A DNA stretch of 64,000 nt, from the NCBI GenBank assembly GCA_947493335.1, contig CANLQO010000002.1, positions 248,001-312,000 of the forward strand, written 5' to 3'. A program made the translations under genes and the position numbers. Under the pieces are notes generated by a model. The model saw only the letters and a list, made by a program, of their open reading frames with translations, was not told the DNA's origin and did no database searches. Source of the stretch: an uncultured Paracoccaceae bacterium (GTDB lineage: Bacteria > Pseudomonadota > Alphaproteobacteria > Rhodobacterales > Rhodobacteraceae). Shown piece after piece: positions 25,830 through 34,816 of the stretch. Every line of letters begins with the position of its first letter. Within the stretch, counting starts at the first letter, position 1.

Positions 25830-26975
25830 TTAGCCCAGAATATCCCGGGTGATCTGCTCAAAAATATGTGCCCCGACGGGGATCAAATCGTCGGGAAAAT
25901 CATAGTCAGGGTTGTGCAGGGCCGCAAATTCCTCTCCCGGTCCGAGACACAGCATCGCTGCCTTGGCTCCCCAGCCAAAGACGCCAAAATCTTCGGACGC
26001 CCGCATCGGCAATCCCTCTGGCCCGTGGCGCACGCCGATCTTGTCCATCGCCGCCTGTGCCACCTCGGTTGCTTTCGCGTCATTGATGGATGCAGCAAAG
26101 ACATCGCAATCGGCGAATGAAACCGCCAGACCATGCGCCTGTGCCTGATCCTGCGCGAGTTTCCGAGCCTCTGCCGCCATCCCGTCCAATGCATCGTCCC
26201 GCGCTGCCCGCAAGGTGGCGTTGATCACCGCTTGGCCGGGGGCAACCCCAAAGGTCGGCTCGCCCAATTGCACGTGGGTCACGGTGACAAGGCGGAAGTC
26301 GTCGGCAAGTGGACCACCTGGCCCCAGTGCCCCAAGCGCCGGGATCAATGCGGCCACGGCAAGGCCCGGCGATGTACCCTCTTCGGGCTCCGCTGCATGG
26401 GCCGTTTTACCATCCAACCTGATCTCTAACCCGCGCGAGGCGCAATTGATCAACCCTGCCCGTGTCGCCACAAACCCAAAGGGCCGCCCCGGTTCGTTGT
26501 GAATGGCGAAGGCCCAATCGGGCGCGATCTGTGCAAATCGCGGATCGGCCACGACGGCACGCGCGCCGCTGCCATCCTCTTCTGCCGGTTGGAACATCAA
26601 GATGACCCGCCCGGTTTTGGGCGGTGTACGGTTGAGGATCCGGCCCAGCGCCAACAGGAATGTCATATGGCCATCATGGCCACACAGGTGCCCCTTGCCC
26701 GGCACCTCGGATCGCCAGTCCACCTCGGTCAGCTCGTCTATTGGCAGCGCGTCGAGTTCCGCACGGAACAGCACCGTTGGCCCGGCTTGACCGCTGTCGA
26801 ACACCGCTGCCACGCCATGCCCGCCCAACCCGGTCAGTACTTCTGTGGGCTGCAGACCGGCAAGTGCCTTTGTGATGGTGCGCGCGGTTTCAACTTCTTC
26901 GCCCGAAATCTCGGGCCGGCGATGCAGGTCGCGGCGAAAGGCCGTCAGTTCGGCAATGTCGGAGTTGGTCAACAT
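25830..26975 (-). CDS. M20 family amidohydrolase (hippurate hydrolase-like)
   Basis: 381 residues from the ATG at 26975, the usual start context for this family (MLTNSDIAELTAFRRDLHRRPEISGEE). The dinuclear-metal ligands are visible: Cys and His in GHLCGHDGHMTF, Glu in QPAEEDGSGA, His in AIHNEPGRP and His in AALHNPDYDFPDD. Such enzymes remove acyl groups from amino acids or cleave carbamoyl or indole-acetyl amides; the substrate is not predictable. Cytoplasmic, no signal peptide. It is divergent from aroC and lies behind the RND operon on the same strand. Confidence 0.88.
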   Translation of the reverse strand: MLTNSDIAELTAFRRDLHRRPEISGEEVETARTITKALAGLQPTEVLTGLGGHGVAAVFDSGQAGPTVLFRAELDALPIDELTEVDWRSEVPGKGHLCGHDGHMTFLLALGRILNRTPPKTGRVILMFQPAEEDGSGARAVVADPRFAQIAPDWAFAIHNEPGRPFGFVATRAGLINCASRGLEIRLDGKTAHAAEPEEGTSPGLAVAALIPALGALGPGGPLADDFRLVTVTHVQLGEPTFGVAPGQAVINATLRAARDDALDGMAAEARKLAQDQAQAHGLAVSFADCDVFAASINDAKATEVAQAAMDKIGVRHGPEGLPMRASEDFGVFGWGAKAAMLCLGPGEEFAALHNPDYDFPDDLIPVGAHIFEQITRDILG

Positions 26976-27076
26976 GCCCACACTCAAAGCGCAACACTTG
27001 ACCGCGTCAAGACGTCCGGGGGCTTCCCCCGCCCGCGGCTTTGCAATATCGGATGGCGCGAACAAAGGACGCGCCA

Positions 27077-28171
27077 ATGTCGATCAACAGCTTCGGTCAT
27101 CTATTCCGCTTCACCACCTGGGGTGAAAGCCACGGGCCTGCCCTTGGTGCCACGGTTGACGGCTGCCCGCCCGGCGTCGCGATTGACGCCGCAATGATCC
27201 AGCATTGGCTGGATAAACGGCGCCCCGGTCAAAACAAGAATACCACTCAGCGCAACGAACCTGACGCGGTTGAAATTCTGTCAGGTGTCTTTGAGGGCCG
27301 CACAACCGGCACGCCGATCCAGCTGATGATCCGCAACACCGATCAGCGGTCCAAGGATTACGGGGACATTGCCAATACGTTCCGGCCCGGTCATGCCGAT
27401 ATCACCTATCACCAGAAATACGGGCTTCGCGACTATCGCGGCGGTGGCCGGTCCTCTGCCCGCGAAACCGCGGCGCGCGTGGCCGCAGGCGGCATTGCCC
27501 GCGCCGCCATGCCCGATGTTCAGGTCACCGGTTACATGGTGCAGATGGGCGAAAAGAAGATCGACCGCAGCCGCTTTGACTGGGATGTGATCGGGCAGAA
27601 TGATTTTTGGTGCCCTGATCCTGTGGCGGCGATTGAATGGGAAGAATACCTGCAATGGCTGCGCAAGGATGACCACAATTCCGTAGGTGCCGTTATCGAG
27701 GTTGTCGCGCGCGGCGTGCCCGCCGGAATTGGCGCGCCGGTCTATGGAAAACTTGATACCGATCTGGCTGCTGCAATGATGTCGATCAACGCGGTCAAAG
27801 GTGTTGAGATTGGCGAAGGCATGGCGGCAGCGGCCCTGACGGGACGCGAAAACGCGGATGAAATCTTCATGGGGAACGACGGGCAGCCCGTCTATTCGTC
27901 GAACCACGCGGGCGGCATTCTGGGCGGGATCAGCACCGGGCAAGATGTGGTTGTGCGCTTTGCGGTCAAACCGACGTCTTCTATCCTGAGCCCCCGCAAA
28001 TCCATCCGCATGGACGGGACCGCCACCGACGTCGTGACCAAAGGGCGGCATGATCCCTGCGTCGGCATTCGCGCCGTCCCGGTGGGCGAAGCGATGATGG
28101 CCTGTGTGGTCCTTGATCACATCCTGCTGGATCGGGGTCAGACCGGCGGTGTGCGCGGCAAGATCGGCTGA
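27077..28171 (+). CDS. aroC: Chorismate synthase
   Basis: 364 residues from the ATG at 27077. It has the family signatures [18 protein letters not shown] near the N-terminus, [19 protein letters not shown] near residue 130 and the C-terminal [12 protein letters not shown]. It catalyses the last step of the shikimate pathway, converting EPSP to chorismate with reduced FMN. Single gene, divergent from the M20 hydrolase, and followed by a palindromic repeat (28202-28249) that can act as its terminator. Confidence 0.97.
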   Translation: MSINSFGHLFRFTTWGESHGPALGATVDGCPPGVAIDAAMIQHWLDKRRPGQNKNTTQRNEPDAVEILSGVFEGRTTGTPIQLMIRNTDQRSKDYGDIANTFRPGHADITYHQKYGLRDYRGGGRSSARETAARVAAGGIARAAMPDVQVTGYMVQMGEKKIDRSRFDWDVIGQNDFWCPDPVAAIEWEEYLQWLRKDDHNSVGAVIEVVARGVPAGIGAPVYGKLDTDLAAAMMSINAVKGVEIGEGMAAAALTGRENADEIFMGNDGQPVYSSNHAGGILGGISTGQDVVVRFAVKPTSSILSPRKSIRMDGTATDVVTKGRHDPCVGIRAVPVGEAMMACVVLDHILLDRGQTGGVRGKIG

Positions 28172-28201
28172 TCAGGTTTCGCTGCCTTTGGCAGCGACCG
28201 G

Positions 28202-28249
28202 CTGGGGGCTTTGCCCCCAGACCCCCAAAGTATTTTCGACCAGAAGAAG
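28202..28249. repeat. Palindromic intergenic repeat, copy A
   Basis: CTGGGGGC (28202-28209) and GCCCCCAG (28213-28220) form a perfect 8-bp stem with a TTT loop, followed by ACCCCCAAAGTATTT and a purine-rich tail CCAGAAGAAG. Read on the other strand, the same blocks (CTTCTTCTGGTC, AAATAC, GGGGGTC, GGGGGC) recur at 44251-44330 and 54603-54665. It lies between the convergent genes aroC and the EamA transporter and may terminate transcription. Repeats of this composition are common in Rhodobacteraceae intergenic DNA. Confidence 0.75.
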
Positions 28250-29122
28250 TCAGGGCGCGGCGGGCTGTTTGCTCAGTTGGACCGCCAGAATGCCACCAGC
28301 GATGATGATCACGCCAAGCACATCTGTCAGCCCCAGCGTCTCTCCCAACAGGACCGCGGCCGTTGCGACACCCAAAAACGGGTTAAGGAAATGGAAGGTA
28401 GAGGCTTTCACCGCGCCAATCCGCCCAACAAGCAGAAACCACACCAACGTCGCCACCAGCCCGGGCACCAGCGTGGTATAGACAAACGCGACAATAAGCT
28501 GCCAGGTCCAGGTGACCTCCCAACTTTCCAGAGCCAGCGCCGGGCCCCACAGCACTGCACTGCCGACCAGCATTTGCAATCCCACGATCATCAGGACATT
28601 GCCGCCCGATGACGCCCCCATCACGGCCAGCGTTGCGACAGTCAACGAGATGACACCGATCACGCAAAGCAGGATGCCAAAGAGGTCAGTACCGCCCTGC
28701 AACCGCGCGCCCATGATCAGGCTGACGCCGATGCAACCTGCGATTAGGCCGGCAACCCCCAATGGACGCACGCGGGTTCCAAAAATCAGCCACCCGGCCA
28801 CCGCAACCAGCAAGGGCATCGTCGAGGCGATGATGGCGGCAAGCGACGCCTCGACCGTTTGCATCGCGATGAAGTTCAACCCCAGATAAAGCGCATTCTG
28901 GCAAACGCCGAAAATCAGGACGCCAATCCACTGGGTGCGGGACAAGCGTGCGGATTGACCCAGCGCCATCGCAATGGCCACGCCGATCAACCCCGAGATC
29001 AGAAAGCGCAGCGCCAGCGCGGTCAGCGGCGGCGCATACTCGACAATGACCCGCGCCGATGTGAAAGCCGAAGACCACATGGCGGCAAAGGCCAGCCCCA
29101 TCAAGATCGCTTTGAAATCCAC
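28250..29122 (-). CDS. EamA/DMT family transporter
   Basis: 290 residues with ten hydrophobic segments in two five-helix EamA repeats, typical of the drug/metabolite transporter superfamily. Each half ends in the usual pattern (for example LNFIAMQTVEASLAAIIASTMP and GRIGAVKASTFHFLNPFLGV). Such proteins export amino acids or small metabolites, and the substrate cannot be inferred. The gene ends immediately next to the repeat at 28202-28249, which could serve as its terminator too. Confidence 0.87.
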   Translation of the reverse strand: MDFKAILMGLAFAAMWSSAFTSARVIVEYAPPLTALALRFLISGLIGVAIAMALGQSARLSRTQWIGVLIFGVCQNALYLGLNFIAMQTVEASLAAIIASTMPLLVAVAGWLIFGTRVRPLGVAGLIAGCIGVSLIMGARLQGGTDLFGILLCVIGVISLTVATLAVMGASSGGNVLMIVGLQMLVGSAVLWGPALALESWEVTWTWQLIVAFVYTTLVPGLVATLVWFLLVGRIGAVKASTFHFLNPFLGVATAAVLLGETLGLTDVLGVIIIAGGILAVQLSKQPAAP

Positions 29123-29195
29123 TGCCTGCCCCGCTGACCCTCAACGTGACTTAGGCCCTAATTCGGCCGGTCCTGCAAGATTTGTGATGATTGGC

Positions 29196-29885
29196 TTAGG
29201 CGCCTGTGCCGCGCCAGACCGCAGCCCCGGTGCGGGCCAGAATGCGCAAGTCGTGCGCAAAGTTCAGGTTTTCGACGTAACGCACATCAAGCGCCACGCG
29301 CCGTTGATAGCTGACCTTGTTGCGTCCCGAAACCTGCCACAACCCAGTGATGCCAGGTTTAGCGGCCTCATACGCCCAGCGACTTGCGCCGTAACGATCC
29401 AGCTCTTCTTCCGTCACCGGGCGCGGCCCGACAAGGCTCATGTCGCCGGTCAGAACGTTCCACAGCTGGGGCAGTTCATCCAAACTTGTCTTGCGCATCA
29501 GCCGCCCGATCCGGGTGATCCGCGGATCGACCTTGAGCTTGTGGGATTGTGACCATTCCGCATATGCGTCCGGATTGTTGCGAAGATGGTCCGCCAGGAC
29601 CCTGTCGCCGTCCGGCACCATCGACCGCAGCTTCCAGCACCGGAACATTCTTCCATCGCGTCCCACGCGCATATGACCGTAAAAGCCACGCCCACCGTCA
29701 CTGCGGACAAGGACCCACAAGAGCGTGACGATCGGAGCGACCACCGGCAAAAGCAGGATGCACACCGCAAGGTCGAATGGCCGCTTCAACACGCGGGCAT
29801 AGACAGATTTCGACGCAGCCCGATCCGGGACAACCTGTCCTGCGACGGTGATGTCGTCGACTGTGATCTCACGCAACTGGTTCAT
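29196..29885 (-). CDS. Bacterial sugar transferase (undecaprenyl-phosphate sugar phosphotransferase family)
   Basis: 229 residues from the ATG at 29885; a GTG at 29903 would add six. One N-terminal hydrophobic hairpin (RPFDLAVCILLLPVVAPIVTLLW) precedes the catalytic domain with KLRSMVPDGD, the conserved TSLDELPQLWNVLTGDMSLVGPRP and PGITGLWQVSGRN. The family starts polysaccharide synthesis by moving a sugar-1-phosphate onto the lipid carrier. No glycan cluster surrounds it, so it is a solitary gene, possibly for exopolysaccharide. Upstream lies an AT-richer 230-bp region with an inverted repeat at 29994-30010. Confidence 0.9.
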   Translation of the reverse strand: MNQLREITVDDITVAGQVVPDRAASKSVYARVLKRPFDLAVCILLLPVVAPIVTLLWVLVRSDGGRGFYGHMRVGRDGRMFRCWKLRSMVPDGDRVLADHLRNNPDAYAEWSQSHKLKVDPRITRIGRLMRKTSLDELPQLWNVLTGDMSLVGPRPVTEEELDRYGASRWAYEAAKPGITGLWQVSGRNKVSYQRRVALDVRYVENLNFAHDLRILARTGAAVWRGTGA

Positions 29886-29993
29886 CTTGTGATCCGACTC
29901 CACAAAATCGGCAATTTGAATGATGTCGAAGATGACGTTACTTCACGACAACGACTTAACAGAATGTTCATACCCTTAGCCGACTTCGTACTC

Positions 29994-30010
29994 CGAATCG
30001 CTACGATTCG
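29994..30010. promoter_or_regulatory. Inverted repeat upstream of the sugar transferase
   Basis: CGAATCG (29994-30000) and CGATTCG (30004-30010) form a perfect 7-bp inverted repeat around CTA. It lies about 110 bp upstream of the sugar transferase start, in the gap shared with the HU terminator. It may be an operator. The rest of the 29904-30085 gap shows no recognisable gene. Confidence 0.35.
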
Positions 30011-30085
30011 CCACACTTCACAGGGTTAACGCCCAAGAACCGTGCAAAGTCAGCGTTTTGCCGCCAAATTGAGCGGTTTTCCAAC

Positions 30086-30116
30086 AAAAAGGCCGCCCGA
30101 TAGAGCGGCCTTTTTT
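30086..30116 (-). terminator. Bidirectional intrinsic terminator after HU
   Basis: The GC-rich stem GGCCGC (30091-30096) pairs with GCGGCC (30105-30110). It has AAAAA on its left side and TTTTTT on its right, so it reads as a stem plus T-run on either strand. On the minus strand it lies 20 bp after the HU stop codon. Confidence 0.85.
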
Positions 30117-30135
30117 CAAGTTATCGACAAACGCC

Positions 30136-30426
30136 TTAGTCGTTCACGCTGTCTTTGAGTGCCTTGGCAATGGTCATCTTGACCACCTTGTCGGCCTCTT
30201 TCTTGAACTGCTCGCCGGTGGCGGGGTTGCGCACCATGCGCTCGGGGCGCTCGCGGCAGTAAATCTTGCCAACACCGGGCAGGGTCACAGCGCCACCGCC
30301 AGCGACTTCGCGGGTGATGATGCCGGTCACAGCGTCCAGAGCAGCGGAAGCCGCTTTCTTGTCTGCGCCCATTTCCTCGGCCAATGCAGTGACAAGCTGC
30401 GCTTTTGTCATTGGTTTCGTCGCCAT
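30136..30426 (-). CDS. hup: HU family DNA-binding protein
   Basis: 96 residues, the standard HU/IHF length. The N-terminal helix pair (MTKAQLVTALAEEMGADKKAASAALDAVTGII) and the beta-arm with GVGKIYCRERPERMVRNPATGEQ are characteristic. The arm holds the RNPATG motif whose proline intercalates into DNA. It bends and compacts the nucleoid. Single-gene unit with a strong terminator at 30086-30116 and an inverted repeat in its upstream region (30497-30512). Confidence 0.95.
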   Translation of the reverse strand: MATKPMTKAQLVTALAEEMGADKKAASAALDAVTGIITREVAGGGAVTLPGVGKIYCRERPERMVRNPATGEQFKKEADKVVKMTIAKALKDSVND

Positions 30427-30496
30427 TTTCTGGTCTCCCTAGTTTGCCCGATCTATGGGGCCTCTGCCCGCGATGATAACGGAATGTAGTGGCACA

Positions 30497-30512
30497 CCAC
30501 AACGTTTTGTGG
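30497..30512. promoter_or_regulatory. Inverted repeat upstream of HU
   Basis: CCACAA (30497-30502) and TTGTGG (30507-30512) form a perfect inverted repeat around CGTT, about 70 bp upstream of the HU start in the 140-bp gap to amn. A regulator site is possible; no promoter elements were assigned with confidence. Confidence 0.35.
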
Positions 30513-30566
30513 CCTCTGGCAAGTGAAAATAAGGGGTTTTTCGCTGTTTTTCGGCATTTCCCGGCG

Positions 30567-32048
30567 TCAGAGGAAGGCCGTTTCCTCAAATGAGCGTAAT
30601 TTCCGGCTGTGAATCCGTTCCAGCGGCATGTCGCGCAGGCGTTCCATCGCGCGAATTCCGATCATCAAATGCGCGGCCACCTGGGTCTTGTAGAAGGTCG
30701 AAGCCATGCCCGGAAGCTTCAATTCACCATGCAACGGTTTGTCCGACACACACAAAAGCGTCCCATAAGGTACGCGGAACCGGAACCCGTTGGCGGCAAT
30801 CGTGGCGCTTTCCATGTCCAGCGCCACAGCGCGCGACTGGCTAAGCCGCTGCACCGGGCCCTCATGTTCGCGCAGTTCCCAATTGCGGTTATCCAGTGTC
30901 GCGACCGTGCCTGTCCGCATGATCCGCTTAAGCTCATATCCTTCCAGTTTGGTCACATCGGCCACCGCACTTTCGAGCGCGACCTGAATCTCGGCCAGCG
31001 GCGGGATCGGCACCCAGACAGGTAAATCAGCATCCAGCACCGCATCTTCGCGCAGGTATGCATGGGCCAGCACAAAATCGCCCAATCGCTGGCTGTTCCG
31101 CAGGCCTGCACAATGCCCGACCATCAGCCAGGCATGGGGGCGCAGCACGGCGATATGATCGGTCGCCGTCTTTGCATTTGAAGGCCCGACCCCGATGTTC
31201 ACCAACGTAATTCCACCACCGCCTTTGCGCTTGAGGTGATAGGTCGGCATCTGCGGCATCTTGGCCGGCACCGGCAATGCGGCGGTCGGGTCCGTAATCT
31301 CGATGTTTCCGGTACTGACAAAACTGGTGTAGCCGCTGTCAGGATCGGCCAGAACCTCGCGCGCATAGGCCTCAAATTCCTGCACATAGAACTGGTAGTT
31401 GGTGAACAGTACGTGGTTCTGAAAATGCTCGGCACTTGTGGCCGTGTAATGCGACAGGCGGGCAAGTGAATAGTCGATCCGCTGTGCCGTGAATGGCGCA
31501 AGCGGGCGGGCACCGTCGGGATAAGTGAACCCCGTCCCATTGACGATATCGTCGTTGGTGTTGCTTAGATCGGGCACATCAAAGATATCGCGCAGCGGAA
31601 ACTCCATCGCGCCACCATGTGGCACGCTGACGTCATCATCGTTGGCCACCGCGAAATGCACCGGCATCGGCGTCTCTGAAACGCCGATCACCACCGGCAC
31701 GCCGTGGTTTTCCAGAAGTAGCCCGATCTGCTGTTCCAGATAATGGCCAAATAAATCCGGGCGGGTGACGGTTGTGGCGTAGACGCCCGGTTCGGCCACA
31801 TGGCCAAAGGACAACCGGCTGTCAGTGCTCGCAAAGCTGGTCGAGGTCAGACGGATTTCCGGGTAAAAGGCCCGATACCGGGCCTCTGCCTGACCGCTGG
31901 CCAATACGGCCTGAAAGTTTTCCGACAGAAAGCTTACCGCAGTGTCATAAAGCGCGCGCAACCGCGCGACGGCGGCGGCCGGATCGGTAAAAGCCTCTGG
32001 GGCGGGCGCTTCGGGCGTCCGCAGCGTCAGTGTCGGGTCAGCGTTCAT
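30567..32048 (-). CDS. amn: AMP nucleosidase
   Basis: 493 residues, the normal length for the long AMP nucleosidases. An N-terminal regulatory domain (to about residue 180) is followed by a phosphorylase-like catalytic domain with NIGVGPSNAKTATDHIAVLRPHAWLMVGHCAGLR and the VALDMESATIAANGFRFRVPYGTLLCVSDKP segment typical of purine nucleoside phosphorylase folds. It hydrolyses AMP to adenine and ribose-5-phosphate. The start overlaps the end of the adenine deaminase gene by ATGA; together they convert AMP to hypoxanthine. Confidence 0.93.
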   Translation of the reverse strand: MNADPTLTLRTPEAPAPEAFTDPAAAVARLRALYDTAVSFLSENFQAVLASGQAEARYRAFYPEIRLTSTSFASTDSRLSFGHVAEPGVYATTVTRPDLFGHYLEQQIGLLLENHGVPVVIGVSETPMPVHFAVANDDDVSVPHGGAMEFPLRDIFDVPDLSNTNDDIVNGTGFTYPDGARPLAPFTAQRIDYSLARLSHYTATSAEHFQNHVLFTNYQFYVQEFEAYAREVLADPDSGYTSFVSTGNIEITDPTAALPVPAKMPQMPTYHLKRKGGGGITLVNIGVGPSNAKTATDHIAVLRPHAWLMVGHCAGLRNSQRLGDFVLAHAYLREDAVLDADLPVWVPIPPLAEIQVALESAVADVTKLEGYELKRIMRTGTVATLDNRNWELREHEGPVQRLSQSRAVALDMESATIAANGFRFRVPYGTLLCVSDKPLHGELKLPGMASTFYKTQVAAHLMIGIRAMERLRDMPLERIHSRKLRSFEETAFL

Positions 32049-33844
32049 TCTGTTTCCTTGAAAAGGTCAGTCAGTTCAAATTTCGTCACATCTACCAGCC
32101 CAAGGTCACTGATCCGTAACGATGGGATCACAACAAGCGCCAGTAAAGAGTGTTGCATGTAAGCATTGTTCAGTGTGCAGCCACAGGCCGCCATCGCCGC
32201 GACCATCTGATCCGCCTTGGCCGCGACCTCGGCGGCGGGGCGGTCGCTCATCAAGCCAGCGATTGGCAGTTCGATCAGTGCGATCTCGGCATCATCCTTC
32301 CAGACGCTGACGCCCCCGCCGACCTCGCCCAGCCGGTTGGCGGCCTTGGCCATCAGCGCACGGTCCGTGCCGACCACGATCATATGGTGACTGTCATGCG
32401 CCACGGTCGAGGCCATGGCCATCGATCCGTCATAGCCGAAACCAGAGACAAAGCCGTTCACTACATCGCCTGTGGCCCTGTGGCGTTCGACCAGCGCGAT
32501 CTGGCAAACGCCATTCGCGCCTTCAACAACCCCATCGACCACTGGCAGATCAGCCTCCAACGCCTCTGTCGGGGCCTGATTTTCGACCACGCCAATCACC
32601 CGCGCGGTTACGCGGTTGCGGCCTTCGGGGGCCGTGACCTCAAAATCAACCGGTGCCAGCGTCTTGCCCATGTGTACGGTCGCGCGGGCATCATCGGGCC
32701 AAGCGTAATGGGGGCAGTCCACCGTGATCTTGCCATCCCGCGCCACGGTTTGGCCCCGCGCGATCACCTCTTCAATCGGCAAGGCGCGCAGGTCCGACGT
32801 CAAGATCATATCGGCGCGGCGTCCGGGTGCGATGCTGCCCAGCTCGCGCTCCAGGCCAAAGTGCGTGGCGGTGTTGATCGTCGCCATCTGCAAGGCCACG
32901 ACGGGGTCGCAACCACATTCAATCGCATGTCGCACCACGCGGTTCATATGCCCGTCGTTCACCAGCGTGCCCGCCATGCAATCATCGGTGCACAGGACAA
33001 AATTGCGCGGGTCGAGCCCCTTTTCCGTCACCGCCGTGATCTGACTTTCAACGTCATACCAGGCGCTGCCCAGCCGCATCATCGACCGCATCCCGTTGCG
33101 CACCCGCGCAATCGCATCCGCCTCTGCGGTGCCTTCATGATCATCCGACGCGCCACCCGCGACATAGGCCGAAAAGGCCACCCCCTTATCAGGAGAGGCA
33201 TAATGCCCACCCACGGTTTTGCCCGCGTTCATCGTCGCGGCCATTTCCGCCAGCATCTGAGCATCCCCATTGATGACGCCGGGAAAGTTCATCATCTCGC
33301 CCAAGCCAATTATTCCGGGCCATGCCATCGCTTCGGTCACGTCCTCAGCGGAAATCTCAAAACCCGTCGTCTCCAACCCCGGGGCAGAGGGCGCGCAGCT
33401 TGGCATCTGGGTGTAAATATTGACCGGCTGCATCAGCGCCTCGTCATGCATCATCCGCACGCCGCGCAGGCCCAATACATTGGCAATCTCATGCGGATCG
33501 GTGAACATCGTGGTCGTGCCATGCGGAATGACGGCGGCGGCGAACTCTGCCGGGGTCAGCATCCCGCTTTCGATGTGCATATGCCCGTCACACAGGCCCG
33601 GGATCAGATAACGCCCGTCCGCGTCGATCACCCGCGTCTCTGGCCCGATGCAATGGCTGGCGTCCGGCCCGACATAGGCAAAGCGCCCTTCGGTCACGGC
33701 GACCTGCCAGCCGTCCAGCACCTCGCGGCTTTGCACGTTCACCAACCTGCCGCCGCGCACCACCAGATCAGCAGGCGCACGCCCTGCCGCCACTGCAACC
33801 AATTGCGGCGCCACCTCAGCCCAAGATTTGATGTGATGTTCCAT
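32045..33844 (-). CDS. ade: Adenine deaminase
   Basis: 599 residues from the ATG at 33844; the open frame continues about 190 bp further upstream into the neighbouring divergent gene, which is not credible as coding. Amidohydrolase fold with YLIPGLCDGHMHIESGMLTPAEFA (metal ligands), then FTDPHEIANVLG and FVLCTDDCMAGTLVNDGHMN. The C-terminal region with VAHDSHHMIVVGTD is typical of the Ade family. It deaminates adenine to hypoxanthine, using the adenine released by Amn, which is encoded next to it with a 4-bp overlap. Confidence 0.94.
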   Translation of the reverse strand: MEHHIKSWAEVAPQLVAVAAGRAPADLVVRGGRLVNVQSREVLDGWQVAVTEGRFAYVGPDASHCIGPETRVIDADGRYLIPGLCDGHMHIESGMLTPAEFAAAVIPHGTTTMFTDPHEIANVLGLRGVRMMHDEALMQPVNIYTQMPSCAPSAPGLETTGFEISAEDVTEAMAWPGIIGLGEMMNFPGVINGDAQMLAEMAATMNAGKTVGGHYASPDKGVAFSAYVAGGASDDHEGTAEADAIARVRNGMRSMMRLGSAWYDVESQITAVTEKGLDPRNFVLCTDDCMAGTLVNDGHMNRVVRHAIECGCDPVVALQMATINTATHFGLERELGSIAPGRRADMILTSDLRALPIEEVIARGQTVARDGKITVDCPHYAWPDDARATVHMGKTLAPVDFEVTAPEGRNRVTARVIGVVENQAPTEALEADLPVVDGVVEGANGVCQIALVERHRATGDVVNGFVSGFGYDGSMAMASTVAHDSHHMIVVGTDRALMAKAANRLGEVGGGVSVWKDDAEIALIELPIAGLMSDRPAAEVAAKADQMVAAMAACGCTLNNAYMQHSLLALVVIPSLRISDLGLVDVTKFELTDLFKETE

Positions 33845-33919
33845 CCCCAAAAATCGCAGAGATTTCAGGCAGCCACAAGGGGTCTGGTGTCCCGCGTTTG
33901 CGAATAGCAAAGTGCCGCC

Positions 33920-34318
33920 ATGTTTGACCCCCTGCTGACCGCCGCCCAACCGATCCCTGTCCATGCCATTCTTGCGCTTGTTGCAATGGTGCTTGGCGCT
34001 TTGCAATTTGCTCTTCCGAAAGGAACGGGACTGCACCGTTTGTTAGGTCGGGGCTGGATCGGGGCGATGCTGATCGTCGCCCTCACCAGCTTTTTCATCT
34101 ACGATTACCGCTGGGTCGGCCGCTTTGGCCCGATTCATTTGCTGTCAGTTCTGACGCTCTGGGGTGTCGGCGAAGGACTTTACCACGCCCGAAAGGGCAA
34201 CATCGCCAAACACAAGTCAAACATGGTGCAGGTCTATTGCTTTGCCCTGATCCTTGCAGGGGCTTTCACCCTTACACCGGGCCGCGTCATGCACCAGGTC
34301 GTCTTTGGTGCGTCATAG
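33920..34318 (+). CDS. DUF2306 family membrane protein
   Basis: 132 residues with four predicted membrane helices (about 12-32, 45-62, 70-88 and 103-122). The pattern HAILALVAMVLGALQFALPKGTGLHRLLGRGW and the later HLLSVLTLW and KHKSNM are those of DUF2306 membrane proteins, which have no established function; the conserved histidines suggest haem or metal binding. It is divergent from ade and converges with tspO, overlapping it by 6 bp. Confidence 0.8.
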   Translation: MFDPLLTAAQPIPVHAILALVAMVLGALQFALPKGTGLHRLLGRGWIGAMLIVALTSFFIYDYRWVGRFGPIHLLSVLTLWGVGEGLYHARKGNIAKHKSNMVQVYCFALILAGAFTLTPGRVMHQVVFGAS

Positions 34319-34792
34319 CCTGTTGAACTCCAGCGGCTTCTGATCGGGGTTAAGCCGCACCATGCTGACATTCAATGCCGCCGCGATGCAGACCCAGACC
34401 ATGTAGGGCACAAAGGCCATGCCAGCCCAGAAATCGAGGCTGAAAGACGTGATCATGCAGCCCAGCACGGCAAACCATAGCCCCGCCATCGCCATCAGCG
34501 AGGCTTTCCAATGCCGTAACCCAAAGAACACGGGCGTCCACAGCGTGTTGAACGCGATCTGAACGGCCCAGAACGCCAGCGCATAGCCGCTGCCATCCAG
34601 CACCGCGACCCGTGCGCCCGCGAACGACATCAGGATGTAGATGCTGGTCCAAGCAATCGGAAAGACCCAGTTGGGCGGCACCCAAGTGGGCTTGTTCAAG
34701 CCCTTGTACCACTCACCCGTGGGAAACAGCGCGCCCGTGGCACCCGCCGCGCCGCAAGCCACAAAAAACAACGCAAACAGCATCCAGTCCAT
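34313..34792 (-). CDS. tspO: TspO/MBR family tryptophan-rich sensory protein
   Basis: 159 residues from the ATG at 34792, with AAGGAG 8 bp upstream; a GTG at 34801 lies too close to that site. Five hydrophobic helices and the TspO signatures FPTGEWYKGLNKPTWVPPNWVF and AFWAVQIAFNTLWTPVFFGL are clear. It is an outer-membrane porphyrin-binding sensor homologous to the mitochondrial translocator protein. In Rhodobacter it dampens photosynthesis gene expression under oxygen. As there, it follows crtI-crtB on the same strand and is probably co-transcribed. Confidence 0.93.
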   Translation of the reverse strand: MDWMLFALFFVACGAAGATGALFPTGEWYKGLNKPTWVPPNWVFPIAWTSIYILMSFAGARVAVLDGSGYALAFWAVQIAFNTLWTPVFFGLRHWKASLMAMAGLWFAVLGCMITSFSLDFWAGMAFVPYMVWVCIAAALNVSMVRLNPDQKPLEFNRL

Positions 34793-34816
34793 GATCGGCA
34801 CTCCTTTGTGGGATGC

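Noticed and set aside
32150-33907. A 585-codon open frame on the plus strand
   Set aside because: It is wholly antisense to adenine deaminase, has low-complexity His/Arg-rich translation and no family features. It is a by-product of high GC content.
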